Origin: JAUIAI01 sp041396585 | GTDB lineage: Bacteria > Pseudomonadota > Gammaproteobacteria > Burkholderiales > Burkholderiaceae_E | Assembly (NCBI GenBank): GCA_041396585.1 | Contig: JAWKYG010000005.1 | Span: 62,001 to 126,000, forward strand | Direction of reading: 5' to 3' | DNA: 64,000 bases | Shown: positions 36,735-45,389 of the stretch, piece by piece | Layout of the letters: each line of letters begins with the position of its first letter | Numbering within the stretch: the first letter of the stretch is position 1 | Notes under the pieces: generated by a model | Databases searched by the model: none | Seen by the model: only the letters and a program-made list of their open reading frames with translations | Told to the model about the DNA's origin: nothing | Made by a program: the position numbers and the translations under genes

Positions 36735-39038
36735 TCAGAGCGCTACCCGGCGCAGGCGCAGCGCATTGCTGACCACGAAGACGCTCGACATCGCCATCGC
36801 GAACGCCGCCAGATGTGGCGATAGCAACATGCCGTTCACGGGATACATCACACCCGCGGCAAGCGGAATCAGCGCCACGTTGTAGGCGAAGGCCCAGAAC
36901 AGGTTCTGACGAATGTTGCGCAAGGTGGCCGCGGCCAGTCGGCGCGCGCTTGGCAGTGACGACAGGCGCCCGGCCATCGAGACCACATCGGCGGCGGCCA
37001 TCGCGGTATCGGTGCCCGAACCCATGGCGATCCCGACATCGGCGCCGGCAAGGGTCGGCGCATCATTGATGCCATCGCCAACGAAGGCAATCGGCCCGTA
37101 AGCCTGACGCAGGCGATTCAGCTGGTCCAGTTTGTCCTGTGGCCGGCACTGTGCATGGACTTCGGCGATGCCCAGTTCGCTGGCGATGGCCTGCGCGGTC
37201 AGCGGGTTATCGCCGGTGAGCATCACCAGATGCAGACCATCGGCGCGCAGCGCCGCCAGCGCCTCGCGCGCATCGGGTTTGAGCGGGTCCGAGACCGCCA
37301 TCAGGCCAAGCACCCGCTCACCTCGCGCCACCAGGATCGTCGAGCGGCCCAGTGCCGCGAGTTCTGCTGCGCGTGCTTGCAGCGGACCCGCATCGAGGCC
37401 GTGATCGGCCAGCAGATCCGCGGTGCCGACCAGCACACGTTCACCGTCGAGTTGCGCGACCACCCCGTGGCCGACACGGGCTTCGAATGCCTGCGGGGTG
37501 CTCAGACTCAGACCGTGTTCCCGGGCGGCAGTGATGATCGCCTTGGCGATCGGGTGCTCCGAGTGCTGCTCGACACTCGCCGCCAGGCGCAGCATCGTGT
37601 CGGTATCGGCGTCATCGAGCGGGTGGAGATCGGTCAGCGCGGGATGGCCGATAGTCAGGGTGCCGGTCTTGTCAAAGGCCATCACACGGACCTGGTCGAG
37701 GGCCTGCAGGGCCGCGCCATTGCGGAACAACAGGCCCAGTGAGGCCGCGCGGCCGATGCCTACCATCACCGAGGTTGGCGTGGCCAGACCCATGGCGCAC
37801 GGGCAGGCGATGATCAGCACCGCGACCGCATTCACCAGGGCGAGGCTGAGCGCCGGCGCCGGACCGAACATCAGCCAGACGACGAAGGTCAGCAGCGACA
37901 GGCCCATGACGATGGGCACGAACCAGAGGGCGACCTGGTCCACCACGGCCTGAATCGGCATCTTGGCACCCTGGGCATCCTCGACCATGCGCACGATCTT
38001 GTCGAGGACCGTGTCGCCAGCCGCATGCGTGACCTCGATACGCAAGGCGCCGGACTGATTGAGCGTGCCCGTGGCGACCGGGTCGCCCGCACGGCGGGCC
38101 ACCGGCACGGGTTCACCGGTGAGCATGCTTTCGTCCACATGACTTTCGCCGTCGAGCACAGTGCCGTCGACCGGCACGCGCTCTCCCGGCCGGATCAGCA
38201 CCTGGTCTCCCACCCGGATCTGCGCGATCGGGGCGTCGACGAATCCGCCGTCGCGCAACACGCGGGCGGTGGCCGGTTGCAGCCCGGCCAGGAGCGAGAT
38301 TGCCTCGGTGGTGCGCGCGCGCGCCCGCGACTCCAGCCAGCGCCCGAGCAGGATCAGCGTGATGATCACTGCCGCGGGCTCGAAGTACAGATTGGCCGCG
38401 CCAGCGGGCAGCACGCCCGGGGCGAACAGGGCCACCACCGAGTATCCCCAGGCTGCCAGCGAGCCGACCGCCACCAGGGTGTTCATATCGGGCGCTGCAC
38501 GGGCCAGCGCCGGCAGGCCGTGGGAGAAGAAGGCGCGCCCGGGCCATATCATCACGAGTGTGGCCAGCACGAACTGCAGCCAGCCGATGCTGGCGCTGCC
38601 CAGGGTGCGGTGCAGCCAGTGATGCCAGGCCGGCACCAGATGGCCACCCATTTCGATCACGAACACCGGCAGGCTCAGCATCGTCGCGATGATCAGGCGC
38701 TGGCGCAGTGACTGGTGCTCGCCCGGGGCGCCTAGATCGGCGGGCGCGGGCGCACCGGGAACCGCAACCGGGGTCGGATGGCTTTCGTAACCGGCCCGCG
38801 TGACCCGCGCTGCGAGCGCCTCGGCATCGGCCTTGTCGGCATCGATGATCACGCGTGCGCGACCGGTGGCCAGATTGACTTCGGCGCGATGCACGCCCTC
38901 TTGGCGACCGAGCACCTTCTCGACGCGCGCCACGCAGGATGCGCAGGTCATGCCCGTGACATCGAGTTGAATGGTCTCGGTGGCACAGGCCTCGCCATCG
39001 GCGATATCGGCGGAACGGGGCGGGGCGGTTGTCTGCAT
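36735..39038 (-). CDS. copA: Copper-exporting P-type ATPase
   Basis: 767 residues of P1B-type ATPase: one HMA domain with GMTCASCVARVE, CPC copper-translocating motif in IACPCAMGLATP, phosphorylation loop AFDKTGTLT, the HP motif SEHPIAKAI and GDGINDAPTLA. The C-terminus MSSVFVVSNALRL is the CopA1 type (copper export) and not the CcoI type. It should pump Cu(I) from the cytoplasm. ATG 39038 is the chosen start; an in-frame codon at 39098 would overlap the divergent gene. The only P-type ATPase in the window, so it may be relevant to the missing ccoI. Confidence 0.93.
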   Translation of the reverse strand: MQTTAPPRSADIADGEACATETIQLDVTGMTCASCVARVEKVLGRQEGVHRAEVNLATGRARVIIDADKADAEALAARVTRAGYESHPTPVAVPGAPAPADLGAPGEHQSLRQRLIIATMLSLPVFVIEMGGHLVPAWHHWLHRTLGSASIGWLQFVLATLVMIWPGRAFFSHGLPALARAAPDMNTLVAVGSLAAWGYSVVALFAPGVLPAGAANLYFEPAAVIITLILLGRWLESRARARTTEAISLLAGLQPATARVLRDGGFVDAPIAQIRVGDQVLIRPGERVPVDGTVLDGESHVDESMLTGEPVPVARRAGDPVATGTLNQSGALRIEVTHAAGDTVLDKIVRMVEDAQGAKMPIQAVVDQVALWFVPIVMGLSLLTFVVWLMFGPAPALSLALVNAVAVLIIACPCAMGLATPTSVMVGIGRAASLGLLFRNGAALQALDQVRVMAFDKTGTLTIGHPALTDLHPLDDADTDTMLRLAASVEQHSEHPIAKAIITAAREHGLSLSTPQAFEARVGHGVVAQLDGERVLVGTADLLADHGLDAGPLQARAAELAALGRSTILVARGERVLGLMAVSDPLKPDAREALAALRADGLHLVMLTGDNPLTAQAIASELGIAEVHAQCRPQDKLDQLNRLRQAYGPIAFVGDGINDAPTLAGADVGIAMGSGTDTAMAAADVVSMAGRLSSLPSARRLAAATLRNIRQNLFWAFAYNVALIPLAAGVMYPVNGMLLSPHLAAFAMAMSSVFVVSNALRLRRVAL

Positions 39039-39178
39039 GATGGCTCGGGCCGCGCCGACGCGCCAGGGCGGGGGCGCAACGCGGTTTCGATTGACCAATG
39101 GCTCGGATAGCGACCATTATCCGCGAGTTATCGGGTGGCCGGACGATGTCCGTGCGCGGGGCTCTGCAGGGAAATTCC

Positions 39179-40165
39179 ATGGAAGCGTTACCGACGGTCG
39201 AATCGATCGAGGCTGCCGATGTGCGCGATGACGTGGCCGCCCTGCTCAGCGGCTGCGAGCACATGGTTTGTCAGGTGCGCACCGCCGAGGGGCTGGTGCG
39301 GATACCCGTGTCGTGCCGCGGTACAGGGCCGCCGCTGTTGCTGTTGCACGGGCATCCGCAATCGCGGGTGATCTGGCATCGCCTGCTACCGGAGCTCGCC
39401 CGGCACTTCAGTGTGGTGTTGACCGATCTGCGTGGGTATGGCGACGCCGACTCGCCGGCCGATGCGCCCGGGGCGGCGCCACATAGTGCCCAGGGCAAGC
39501 GTGCCATGGCTGCCGACCAGGTTGCCGTGATGAGTGCACTCGGCCATCCGGCCTTCGCGGTCGTCGGCCATGATCGCGGCGCCCGGGTCGCCCATCGGAT
39601 GGGCCTGGATTGGCCCGCACGCATCCGCGCGATGATGCTGCTCGATATCGCGCCCACCCTGTCGATGCTCGAGCAGACCGACCTGGCCTTTGCCAGCGCC
39701 TACTGGCACTGGTTCTTTCTGGTGCAGCCGGCGCCGTTTCCCGAGCGCATGATCGCCGCCGATCCGCAGGCCTGGTTACAGGGCCTGATGGGCAACCGGA
39801 TCAAGGGGCCGAGCCCGTTCGCCGAGGCCGCGTGGCGCGAGTATCTGCATCATCTGGGCCGCCCGCAGATCGTGCACTCGATCTGTGAAGACTATCGCGC
39901 GGCGGCCGGTTCGGACGCCGAGCTCGATCGGGCCGATCGCGATCGCGGTCACCGCCTGAGTTGCCGCCTGCGTGTGCACTGGGGGGCCGAGGGGATCATC
40001 GGCCGCCTCTATAATCCGCTGTCCGAATGGCGCGCCGCCTGTCACGATGATGTCCGGGTCGATGGCGGGCCGATGCCGTGTGGGCACTATCTGCCCGAGC
40101 AGGCGCCGCAAGCCGTGCTGGCATCGGTGCTCGATGACTGGTATCCGGGGCAGGCCGAGGTCTGA
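39179..40165 (+). CDS. Haloacetate dehalogenase-like alpha/beta hydrolase
   Basis: 328 residues. The nucleophile Asp is in VVGHDRGARVAHRMGLD, with Arg residues that bind the carboxylate in fluoroacetate dehalogenases; YWHWFFLVQPAPFPE (halide/substrate pocket) and the catalytic His in CGHYLPEQAP fit that family closely. Such enzymes hydrolyse halo- or fluoroacetate to glycolate. Whether this protein acts on haloacetates or on another small acid is unproven. ATG 39179 is preferred because CAGGGA lies just upstream; ATG 39098 or 39146 are possible longer starts. Confidence 0.8.
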   Translation: MEALPTVESIEAADVRDDVAALLSGCEHMVCQVRTAEGLVRIPVSCRGTGPPLLLLHGHPQSRVIWHRLLPELARHFSVVLTDLRGYGDADSPADAPGAAPHSAQGKRAMAADQVAVMSALGHPAFAVVGHDRGARVAHRMGLDWPARIRAMMLLDIAPTLSMLEQTDLAFASAYWHWFFLVQPAPFPERMIAADPQAWLQGLMGNRIKGPSPFAEAAWREYLHHLGRPQIVHSICEDYRAAAGSDAELDRADRDRGHRLSCRLRVHWGAEGIIGRLYNPLSEWRAACHDDVRVDGGPMPCGHYLPEQAPQAVLASVLDDWYPGQAEV

Positions 40166-40261
40166 TCCGCGAGGGCGGGCGTCGGCGGCCACGCCGGCGT
40201 GCCCCGTCCGGCGCCCGCATGCGTGGTGCGCGCCAAACCATGAACACAATCTGGAGATCTC

Positions 40262-41329
40262 ATGAGCAAGATTCGCATCGCCGTCATCCCTGGTGACGGT
40301 ATCGGCAAGGAAGTCATGCCCGAGGGGGTGCGCGCGCTGGATGCCGTGGCGCGCCGCTTCGGTATCGAACTTGCGTTCGATCACTTCGACTTCGCCAGCT
40401 GCGACTACTACGCGGCGCATGGCCGCATGATGCCGCCAGACTGGAAGGATCAGATCGGTGGCCACGACGCGATCTACTATGGTGCGGTCGGTTGGCCCGA
40501 CACAGTGCCCGATCACATCTCATTGTGGGGCTCGCTGCTGTTGTTTCGGCGTGAGTTCGATCAATACATCAATCTGCGGCCTGTGCGTCTGATGCCGGGC
40601 GTGCCCTGCCCGCTGGCCAATCGCAAGCCCGGCGAGATCGATTTCTATGTCGTGCGCGAGAACACCGAGGGCGAGTACTCATCCATCGGGGGGCGCATTT
40701 TCGAGGGCACCGACCGCGAAGTGGTGATTCAGGAGTCGGTGTTCACCCGCCATGGCGTCGATCGTGTCCTGCGCTATGCGTTCGAACTGGCCGGCAAACG
40801 TGCGAAGCGATTGACCTCGGCCACCAAGTCGAATGGCATATCGATTTCCATGCCCTATTGGGACGAGCGTGTGGCCGAGATGCAATCGAGCTACCCGGAC
40901 ATCGAGGTGAGCAAGTTTCACATCGACATCCTGACCGCGCATTTCGTTCGCAATCCGCACTGGTTCGACGTCGTGGTGGCGAGCAATCTGTTTGGCGATA
41001 TCCTGTCCGACCTCGGGCCCGCCTGCACCGGCACGATCGGTATCGCGCCCTCGGCCAATATCAATCCAGAGGGCAGATTCCCGTCGTTGTTCGAGCCCGT
41101 GCATGGTTCCGCGCCCGACATCTACGGCAAGGGCATCGCCAATCCGATCGGCCAGATCTGGTCGGGCGCGATGATGCTCAATCATCTGGGCCACACCGAG
41201 GCTCACGATGCCTTGCTGGCCGCGATCGAAACGGTGACCGCCAATGGCCCGCGCACGCCTGACATGGGCGGCAATGCGAACACCCTCGATGTCGGCAAGG
41301 CGATTGCCGAGGCGGTCTCCGGTACCTAG
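40262..41329 (+). CDS. ttuC: Tartrate dehydrogenase/decarboxylase-like, beta-decarboxylating dehydrogenase
   Basis: 355 residues of the isocitrate/isopropylmalate dehydrogenase superfamily. N-terminal IAVIPGDGIGKEVMPEG, RENTEGEYSSIGGR (substrate loop), ATKSNGISISMPYW and the Asp ligand loop VASNLFGDILSDLG are clear. The closest named family by pattern is tartrate dehydrogenase (also D-malate dehydrogenase). It uses NAD and a divalent metal. 96 nt after the dehalogenase, on the same strand, so possibly co-transcribed. Confidence 0.85.
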   Translation: MSKIRIAVIPGDGIGKEVMPEGVRALDAVARRFGIELAFDHFDFASCDYYAAHGRMMPPDWKDQIGGHDAIYYGAVGWPDTVPDHISLWGSLLLFRREFDQYINLRPVRLMPGVPCPLANRKPGEIDFYVVRENTEGEYSSIGGRIFEGTDREVVIQESVFTRHGVDRVLRYAFELAGKRAKRLTSATKSNGISISMPYWDERVAEMQSSYPDIEVSKFHIDILTAHFVRNPHWFDVVVASNLFGDILSDLGPACTGTIGIAPSANINPEGRFPSLFEPVHGSAPDIYGKGIANPIGQIWSGAMMLNHLGHTEAHDALLAAIETVTANGPRTPDMGGNANTLDVGKAIAEAVSGT

Positions 41330-41453
41330 CCATCGACAATCACCCGATCAGCCAGGGCCTGGCCGCCCTTTAGATATCGTTGCCCTTTGGTCAGACAGAT
41401 CCAACCAACGGTTGCGCCGCATTGTCAAGGCCACCGTAAATGATTTGGTGAAT

Positions 41454-41610
41454 CCTGCAAAAGCGGTTACAGTCTGTTCCGTTAAACAAAAGGGTCGGTA
41501 CCTTGGTACATAACGGCCTTGCAGGCAGGCATCCAGGGGGGTGACTGTACTGCGCAGCGGTTCGAAGCGAACGCTGCATTGAAGCCCGGCGCTGCCGGGC
41601 TTCTTCTCGT
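41454..41610 (+). ncRNA. Candidate structured RNA or pyrC leader
   Basis: Three nested or consecutive pairings: CCTGCAA (41454-41460) with TTGCAGG (41519-41525), a 10-bp hairpin with one bulge (41554-41564 with 41568-41577), and the terminator stem 41581-41603. If transcribed from the weak promoter at 41445-41473 the product would be about 130 nt. It could be a small RNA, an attenuating leader of pyrC, or only the trailer of ttuC. Nothing identifies it with a known family. Confidence 0.4.
41581..41603 (+). terminator. Rho-independent terminator-like hairpin
   Basis: Perfect 10-bp stem GAAGCCCGGC (41581-41590) with GCCGGGCTTC (41594-41603), loop GCT, followed by the pyrimidine-rich TTCTCGT. 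It may end ttuC transcription or terminate the structured RNA upstream of pyrC. Confidence 0.7.
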
Positions 41611-41700
41611 CTGCGGCCGGCGTTCCATCAGGCAGCTTCGTGTCTGCCCGCCCGCATACCCGGATCAGGCCATGCCGACACATCCATGACGGAGTCATTC

Positions 41701-42780
41701 ATGTCTGCACAGATCACCAGCCTGCAGATCACCCGCCCCGACGACTGGCATCTGCATCTCCGTGATGGCTCTGCCTTGCGTTCGGTCGTGGCCGCCAGCG
41801 CGCGGCAGTTCGGGCGCGCGATCATCATGCCGAACCTGAAACCGCCGGTGACCACGGTAGACCAGGCGCTTGCCTACCGCGAGCGGATCCTGGCCGCATT
41901 GCATGCTGCCGATCCGGCACTGGGCGATCGGTTCACACCCCTGATGACCCTCTATCTGACCGATCGCACGGCCGCCGCCGAGATCGCCGCGGCCGCGGCC
42001 AGCGAGCACGTTCGTGCCGTCAAGTACTACCCGGCGGGGGCGACCACCAATTCCGACGCCGGCGTCACCGACATCGCTCATGTGCGCGCGGTTCTCGAGG
42101 CCATGCAACGGCATCGTATGCCGTTGCTGATTCATGGCGAGGTCAATGATCAGGAGGTCGATGTCTTCGACCGCGAGGCGGTGTTCGTCGATCGGGTGCT
42201 CATCCCTCTGCGGCGCGATTTCCCCGAGCTTCCCGTGGTGTTCGAGCACATCACCACCGAGCAGGGCGCGCACTATGTGCGCGATGCTGACGGGCCGATC
42301 GCTGCCACCATCACGCCGCAGCATCTCCTCTACAACCGCAACGCGATTTTCTCGGGGGGCTTGCGGCCGCACTGGTACTGCCTGCCGGTGCTCAAGCGCG
42401 AGCATCATCGCCGCGCGTTGATCGAGGCGGCGACATCGGGCAATCCGCGCTTTTTTCTCGGCACCGACAGCGCACCGCACGCGGCGCATCTGAAGGAGCA
42501 TGCGGCGGGCTGCGCAGGGTGTTACAGCGCGCCCTATGCGCTGGCACTCTATGCAACCGCATTCGAGCGTGAGGGCAGGCTCGAGAACCTGGAGGCATTC
42601 GCCTCGTTCAATGGCCCTGATTTCTACCGCCTGCCGCGCAACCTGCAGCAGGTGCTCCTGGTGCGCGAGGAGACAGCCATCGCGCAACGACTGCCGTTTG
42701 GCGAGCATGAGATCGTGCCATTGGCCGCAGGCGAGACCTTGCCCTGGCGCTTCGCGGGCGATGCCGACGGCGGGCATTGA
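41701..42780 (+). CDS. pyrC: Dihydroorotase (class II)
   Basis: 359 residues; cyclises carbamoyl-aspartate to dihydroorotate in pyrimidine synthesis. The metal motif DDWHLHLRDG is at the N-terminus, the carboxylated Lys in AVKYYPAGATTNSD, His ligands in LLIHGEV and FEHITT, and the catalytic Asp in FFLGTDSAPH. Length matches E. coli PyrC. ATG 41701 has GGAG about 8 nt upstream; ATG 41686 lacks it. The last 20 nt overlap the DUF3025 gene. Confidence 0.93.
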   Translation: MSAQITSLQITRPDDWHLHLRDGSALRSVVAASARQFGRAIIMPNLKPPVTTVDQALAYRERILAALHAADPALGDRFTPLMTLYLTDRTAAAEIAAAAASEHVRAVKYYPAGATTNSDAGVTDIAHVRAVLEAMQRHRMPLLIHGEVNDQEVDVFDREAVFVDRVLIPLRRDFPELPVVFEHITTEQGAHYVRDADGPIAATITPQHLLYNRNAIFSGGLRPHWYCLPVLKREHHRRALIEAATSGNPRFFLGTDSAPHAAHLKEHAAGCAGCYSAPYALALYATAFEREGRLENLEAFASFNGPDFYRLPRNLQQVLLVREETAIAQRLPFGEHEIVPLAAGETLPWRFAGDADGGH

Positions 42781-43645
42781 GCGCACGCGGGCGCGGCCGG
42801 GGCCGCGCCGGGCGCTGGCGCCGGCCACCTCTTTGCCCGGCCAGGGGAGCTGGGAGAGCGGGCTGAGACACACGCTCGCCGCGATCGAGGGCTGTGGGGG
42901 CGGCGCGCCCACGGCCGAAGGTCTGCTCGCGCCACCTACCCTGGAAGCCCTGAATCAGGTGGCAGCGCAGTCCGGGCTGCGCGCCGGAGCGCAACGGCAG
43001 CTGCGGTTCGTCGACGCCGCCCCGCTGGGCCGGTTGTCGGCCGTCGAGTACGAATCGCATAACGGGCGCACCGGAGATGTGCCTACGCGCTGCAGGGGCC
43101 CCGGTGCCTGGCATGACTGGTATAACGCGCTGATCTGGCTGAACTGGCCGCGCACGAAGCGCGCGCTCAATGATGCGCAATGTCGGCAGATCGCCAGCTC
43201 GAGCGGGCTGTCTGCCGACCACGGCCAGCGCGACCGGCGGCGCGATGCGATCACCCTGTTCGACGAAAGCGGCCTGGTCATGGTGTGCGCGATGCCGCTT
43301 TTGCGGCATGCGCTTCGCGAGCAGCGCTGGCGGCCGTTGTTCATCGAGCAGCGTTACGCGTTCGTCCGGCATGCTCGCCTGCGGCCCGTCGGCCATGGAC
43401 TTCTCGACAAACTGCGTACGCCGTTCAAGGGTGTATGCGCGCGGGTCTGGATTCTGCCGGTCGATGCTCAAACGCCCGCTGCAACGATCGACGCGTTGCT
43501 GGCCGAGGCGATCGCTCGAGGTGCGCCGTGGCGAGAGGCCCTGCCACCCATGCCGGTGCTCGGTGTGCCAGGATGGTGGCCGGCCAATGAATCGGCCGAC
43601 TTTTATGATGATCCCACTGTGTTTCGGCAGCGGAGTCCACGATGA
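42761..43645 (+). CDS. DUF3025 domain protein
   Basis: 294 residues. The typical DUF3025 segments are GAWHDWYNALIWLNWPRTK and RRRDAITLFDESGLVMVC, and PVLGVPGWWPANE near the C-terminus. Function unknown. It overlaps pyrC by 20 nt and ends on an ATGA overlap with the epimerase, so all three are likely one operon. Confidence 0.82.
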   Translation: MPTAGIERTRARPGPRRALAPATSLPGQGSWESGLRHTLAAIEGCGGGAPTAEGLLAPPTLEALNQVAAQSGLRAGAQRQLRFVDAAPLGRLSAVEYESHNGRTGDVPTRCRGPGAWHDWYNALIWLNWPRTKRALNDAQCRQIASSSGLSADHGQRDRRRDAITLFDESGLVMVCAMPLLRHALREQRWRPLFIEQRYAFVRHARLRPVGHGLLDKLRTPFKGVCARVWILPVDAQTPAATIDALLAEAIARGAPWREALPPMPVLGVPGWWPANESADFYDDPTVFRQRSPR

Positions 43646-44663
43646 AGATCCTGATCACCGGCGCGGCCGGGTTTGTCGGCCAGCGACTGCTGGCACATCT
43701 GTTGGCCCTCGGGCGGCTAGAACTCGTCGATGAGCAGGGCCGCTTGAGTACCCATGAGATCCAGGGCATTGCCGGCTTCGACCGAGAACCCGGCGCGATC
43801 CTCGATCAACGCGTGCGCTACTTCGTGGGCGACATCGCGTCGCCGCGTGCGCTCGAGAGCTGCCTGGATGCCGAGACGGACGTGGTCTTTCATCTGGCTG
43901 CCCTGGTCAGTGGCAGCGCCGAGGCCGATCTGGAGTTGGGTTTGCGCGTGAACCTCGATGGCATGCGTCATCTGCTCGCTCGCTGCGTCGAGCTGGGACA
44001 TCGGCCGCAACTGATCTACTCGAGTTCGATTGCCGTGTTTGGAGTCGGGATGCCGGCGTTGGTCGATGATGACACGCGACCCATGCCGTTGCTTTCTTAC
44101 GGGGCTCAGAAGCTCTAGGTGAGATCTTGCTCAATGATCATCTGCGTCGCGGGCTCGTCCGAGGGTGCAGCTTGCGACTGCCCGCCGTGATCGTGCGCCC
44201 GGGAGCGGCCAACGGTGCTGCGACCGGGTTCTCTTCGGCGATCTGGCGCGAGCCTCTCGCGGGGCGGGATTACGCGTTGCCGGTGCCGCGCCAGACCCGG
44301 ATGTGGTGTGCTTCGCCCGCAGCAGTGGTAGACAACCTCGTCCATGCTTTGTCCGTGCCTGACAAGGAATGGTCGCCGCACAGCGCGGTCAATCTGCCAG
44401 GGCGGGTGGTGAGCATGCAAGAGGCGATCGACTCGCTCGAGCGTGTTGCCGTACTTGCCCACCCTGTTCGAGAGCGGCTCGACCCCGTTATCACGGAGAT
44501 GTCGACAACCTGGGCCTGTGAGTTCGAAACATCGCGGGCGCGCAAGCTCGGGTTTCGTCGCGACGACAGTATCGACTCGATGCTGCGGGCCTATATCGAC
44601 GAGCATCCAGACGCGGTGCGCGTGCCGCTGCGCGATCGCCGTTCGATTGAACCCGAAGTCTGA
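43642..44663 (+). CDS. NAD-dependent epimerase/dehydratase, DenD-like (one frameshift)
   Basis: Extended short-chain dehydrogenase: nucleotide motif ILITGAAGFVGQRLLAHL, catalytic YGAQK, and the RLPAVIVRPGAANGAA with FSSAIWREPLAG block typical of D-erythronate dehydrogenase-like proteins. At 44115-44118 an in-frame TAG interrupts: AAGCTC/TAGG should have one more base (KL-LGEILLNDH), after which the chain runs normally to 44663. About 340 residues once repaired. Substrate inferred only by family resemblance. Confidence 0.82.
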
Positions 44664-44699
44664 AACCAGGCACTATGGGCTCGGCCGCTGGCCCGGTGT

Positions 44700-45389
44700 T
44701 CACTGGGACGATGGCGTGTCGCGAACGGCCGCTGGTGGTTCGGCTGGCTCGAGCAGGCCGGCCTCGGCAGCTTGCCGAAACAGGGCGATGTCGGTATCGA
44801 CGCGGAGTTTCTGGCGCACGATGCTCAACAGGTTGGACACGGTCTTTGCACTGATCTTCAGGTTCTCTCCGATATCGTCGATCCGCGCGCCGCGCAGATA
44901 CATGCTGCAAACCTCGAATTCACGGGGCGACAATGCATCGAAGGCCCCGACCGCACCGCGTGTCGATGGTATTGTGAGTTCGAGCGCCAGTGAATGGCTC
45001 AGATAGGGTTTGCCGGCTGCGACGGCGCGCACCGCGTGGACCATCTCGCTGGGGTGTGAGTCTTTGCTGAGAAAGGCCGTTGCGCCAGCGGCCAATGCCT
45101 GCCGTGCAATAGCGGCGCGTGAGTACATGGTGAACACCAGGATGCGCGCATCGGCATCCACGGCCCGAATCCGGCGTATCGCGTCGATGCCGCTACTGCC
45201 CGGCATCATGATGTCGATGATGCAGACATCGATGTCAGATCTGCGGTAGCGCATATAGGCTGCATCGCCGGTGTCTGCCTCGGCCACGACGAGAATGTCC
45301 GGCTCGTTCTCGAGCAGGCGCCGATAGCCCGATCGGACGACCGCGTGATCGTCGACGATCATGATCCGGATGCTGGCTGGATCGCTCAT
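44700..45389 (-). CDS. NarL/LuxR-family response regulator
   Basis: 229 residues. Receiver with phospho-acceptor Asp in VCIIDIMMPGSSGID and Lys in FLSKDSHP; the LuxR-type HTH (LSPREFEVCSMYLRGARIDD ... ISAKTVSNLL) is C-terminal. The gene overlaps the kinase gene by 4 nt (ATGA). Convergent with the denD-like gene. Its target is probably near, and the TonB receptor on the other side of the kinase is the first candidate. Confidence 0.92.
   Translation of the reverse strand: MSDPASIRIMIVDDHAVVRSGYRRLLENEPDILVVAEADTGDAAYMRYRRSDIDVCIIDIMMPGSSGIDAIRRIRAVDADARILVFTMYSRAAIARQALAAGATAFLSKDSHPSEMVHAVRAVAAGKPYLSHSLALELTIPSTRGAVGAFDALSPREFEVCSMYLRGARIDDIGENLKISAKTVSNLLSIVRQKLRVDTDIALFRQAAEAGLLEPAEPPAAVRDTPSSQ

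Larger units (their letters stand above)
41330..41700. other. AT-rich 371-nt gap with structured RNA candidate
   Basis: No gene. The segment 41400-41520 is clearly more AT-rich than its surroundings. It holds a set of potential hairpins (see the next two entries) between ttuC and pyrC. A possible promoter is TTGGTG (41445-41450) with TACAGT (41468-41473) at 17-nt spacing, which is weak. Confidence 0.5.

Noticed and set aside
36735..39038. Assignment of the P-type ATPase as CcoI/FixI
   Set aside because: The CPC-AMG motif and C-terminal SSVFVVSNALRL are the CopA1 type; it is 30 kb from the cco cluster.
41554..41577. tRNA-like T-loop (GGTTCGAAG) in the pyrC leader
   Set aside because: It forms a simple hairpin; no acceptor, D-arm or anticodon arm flanks it.
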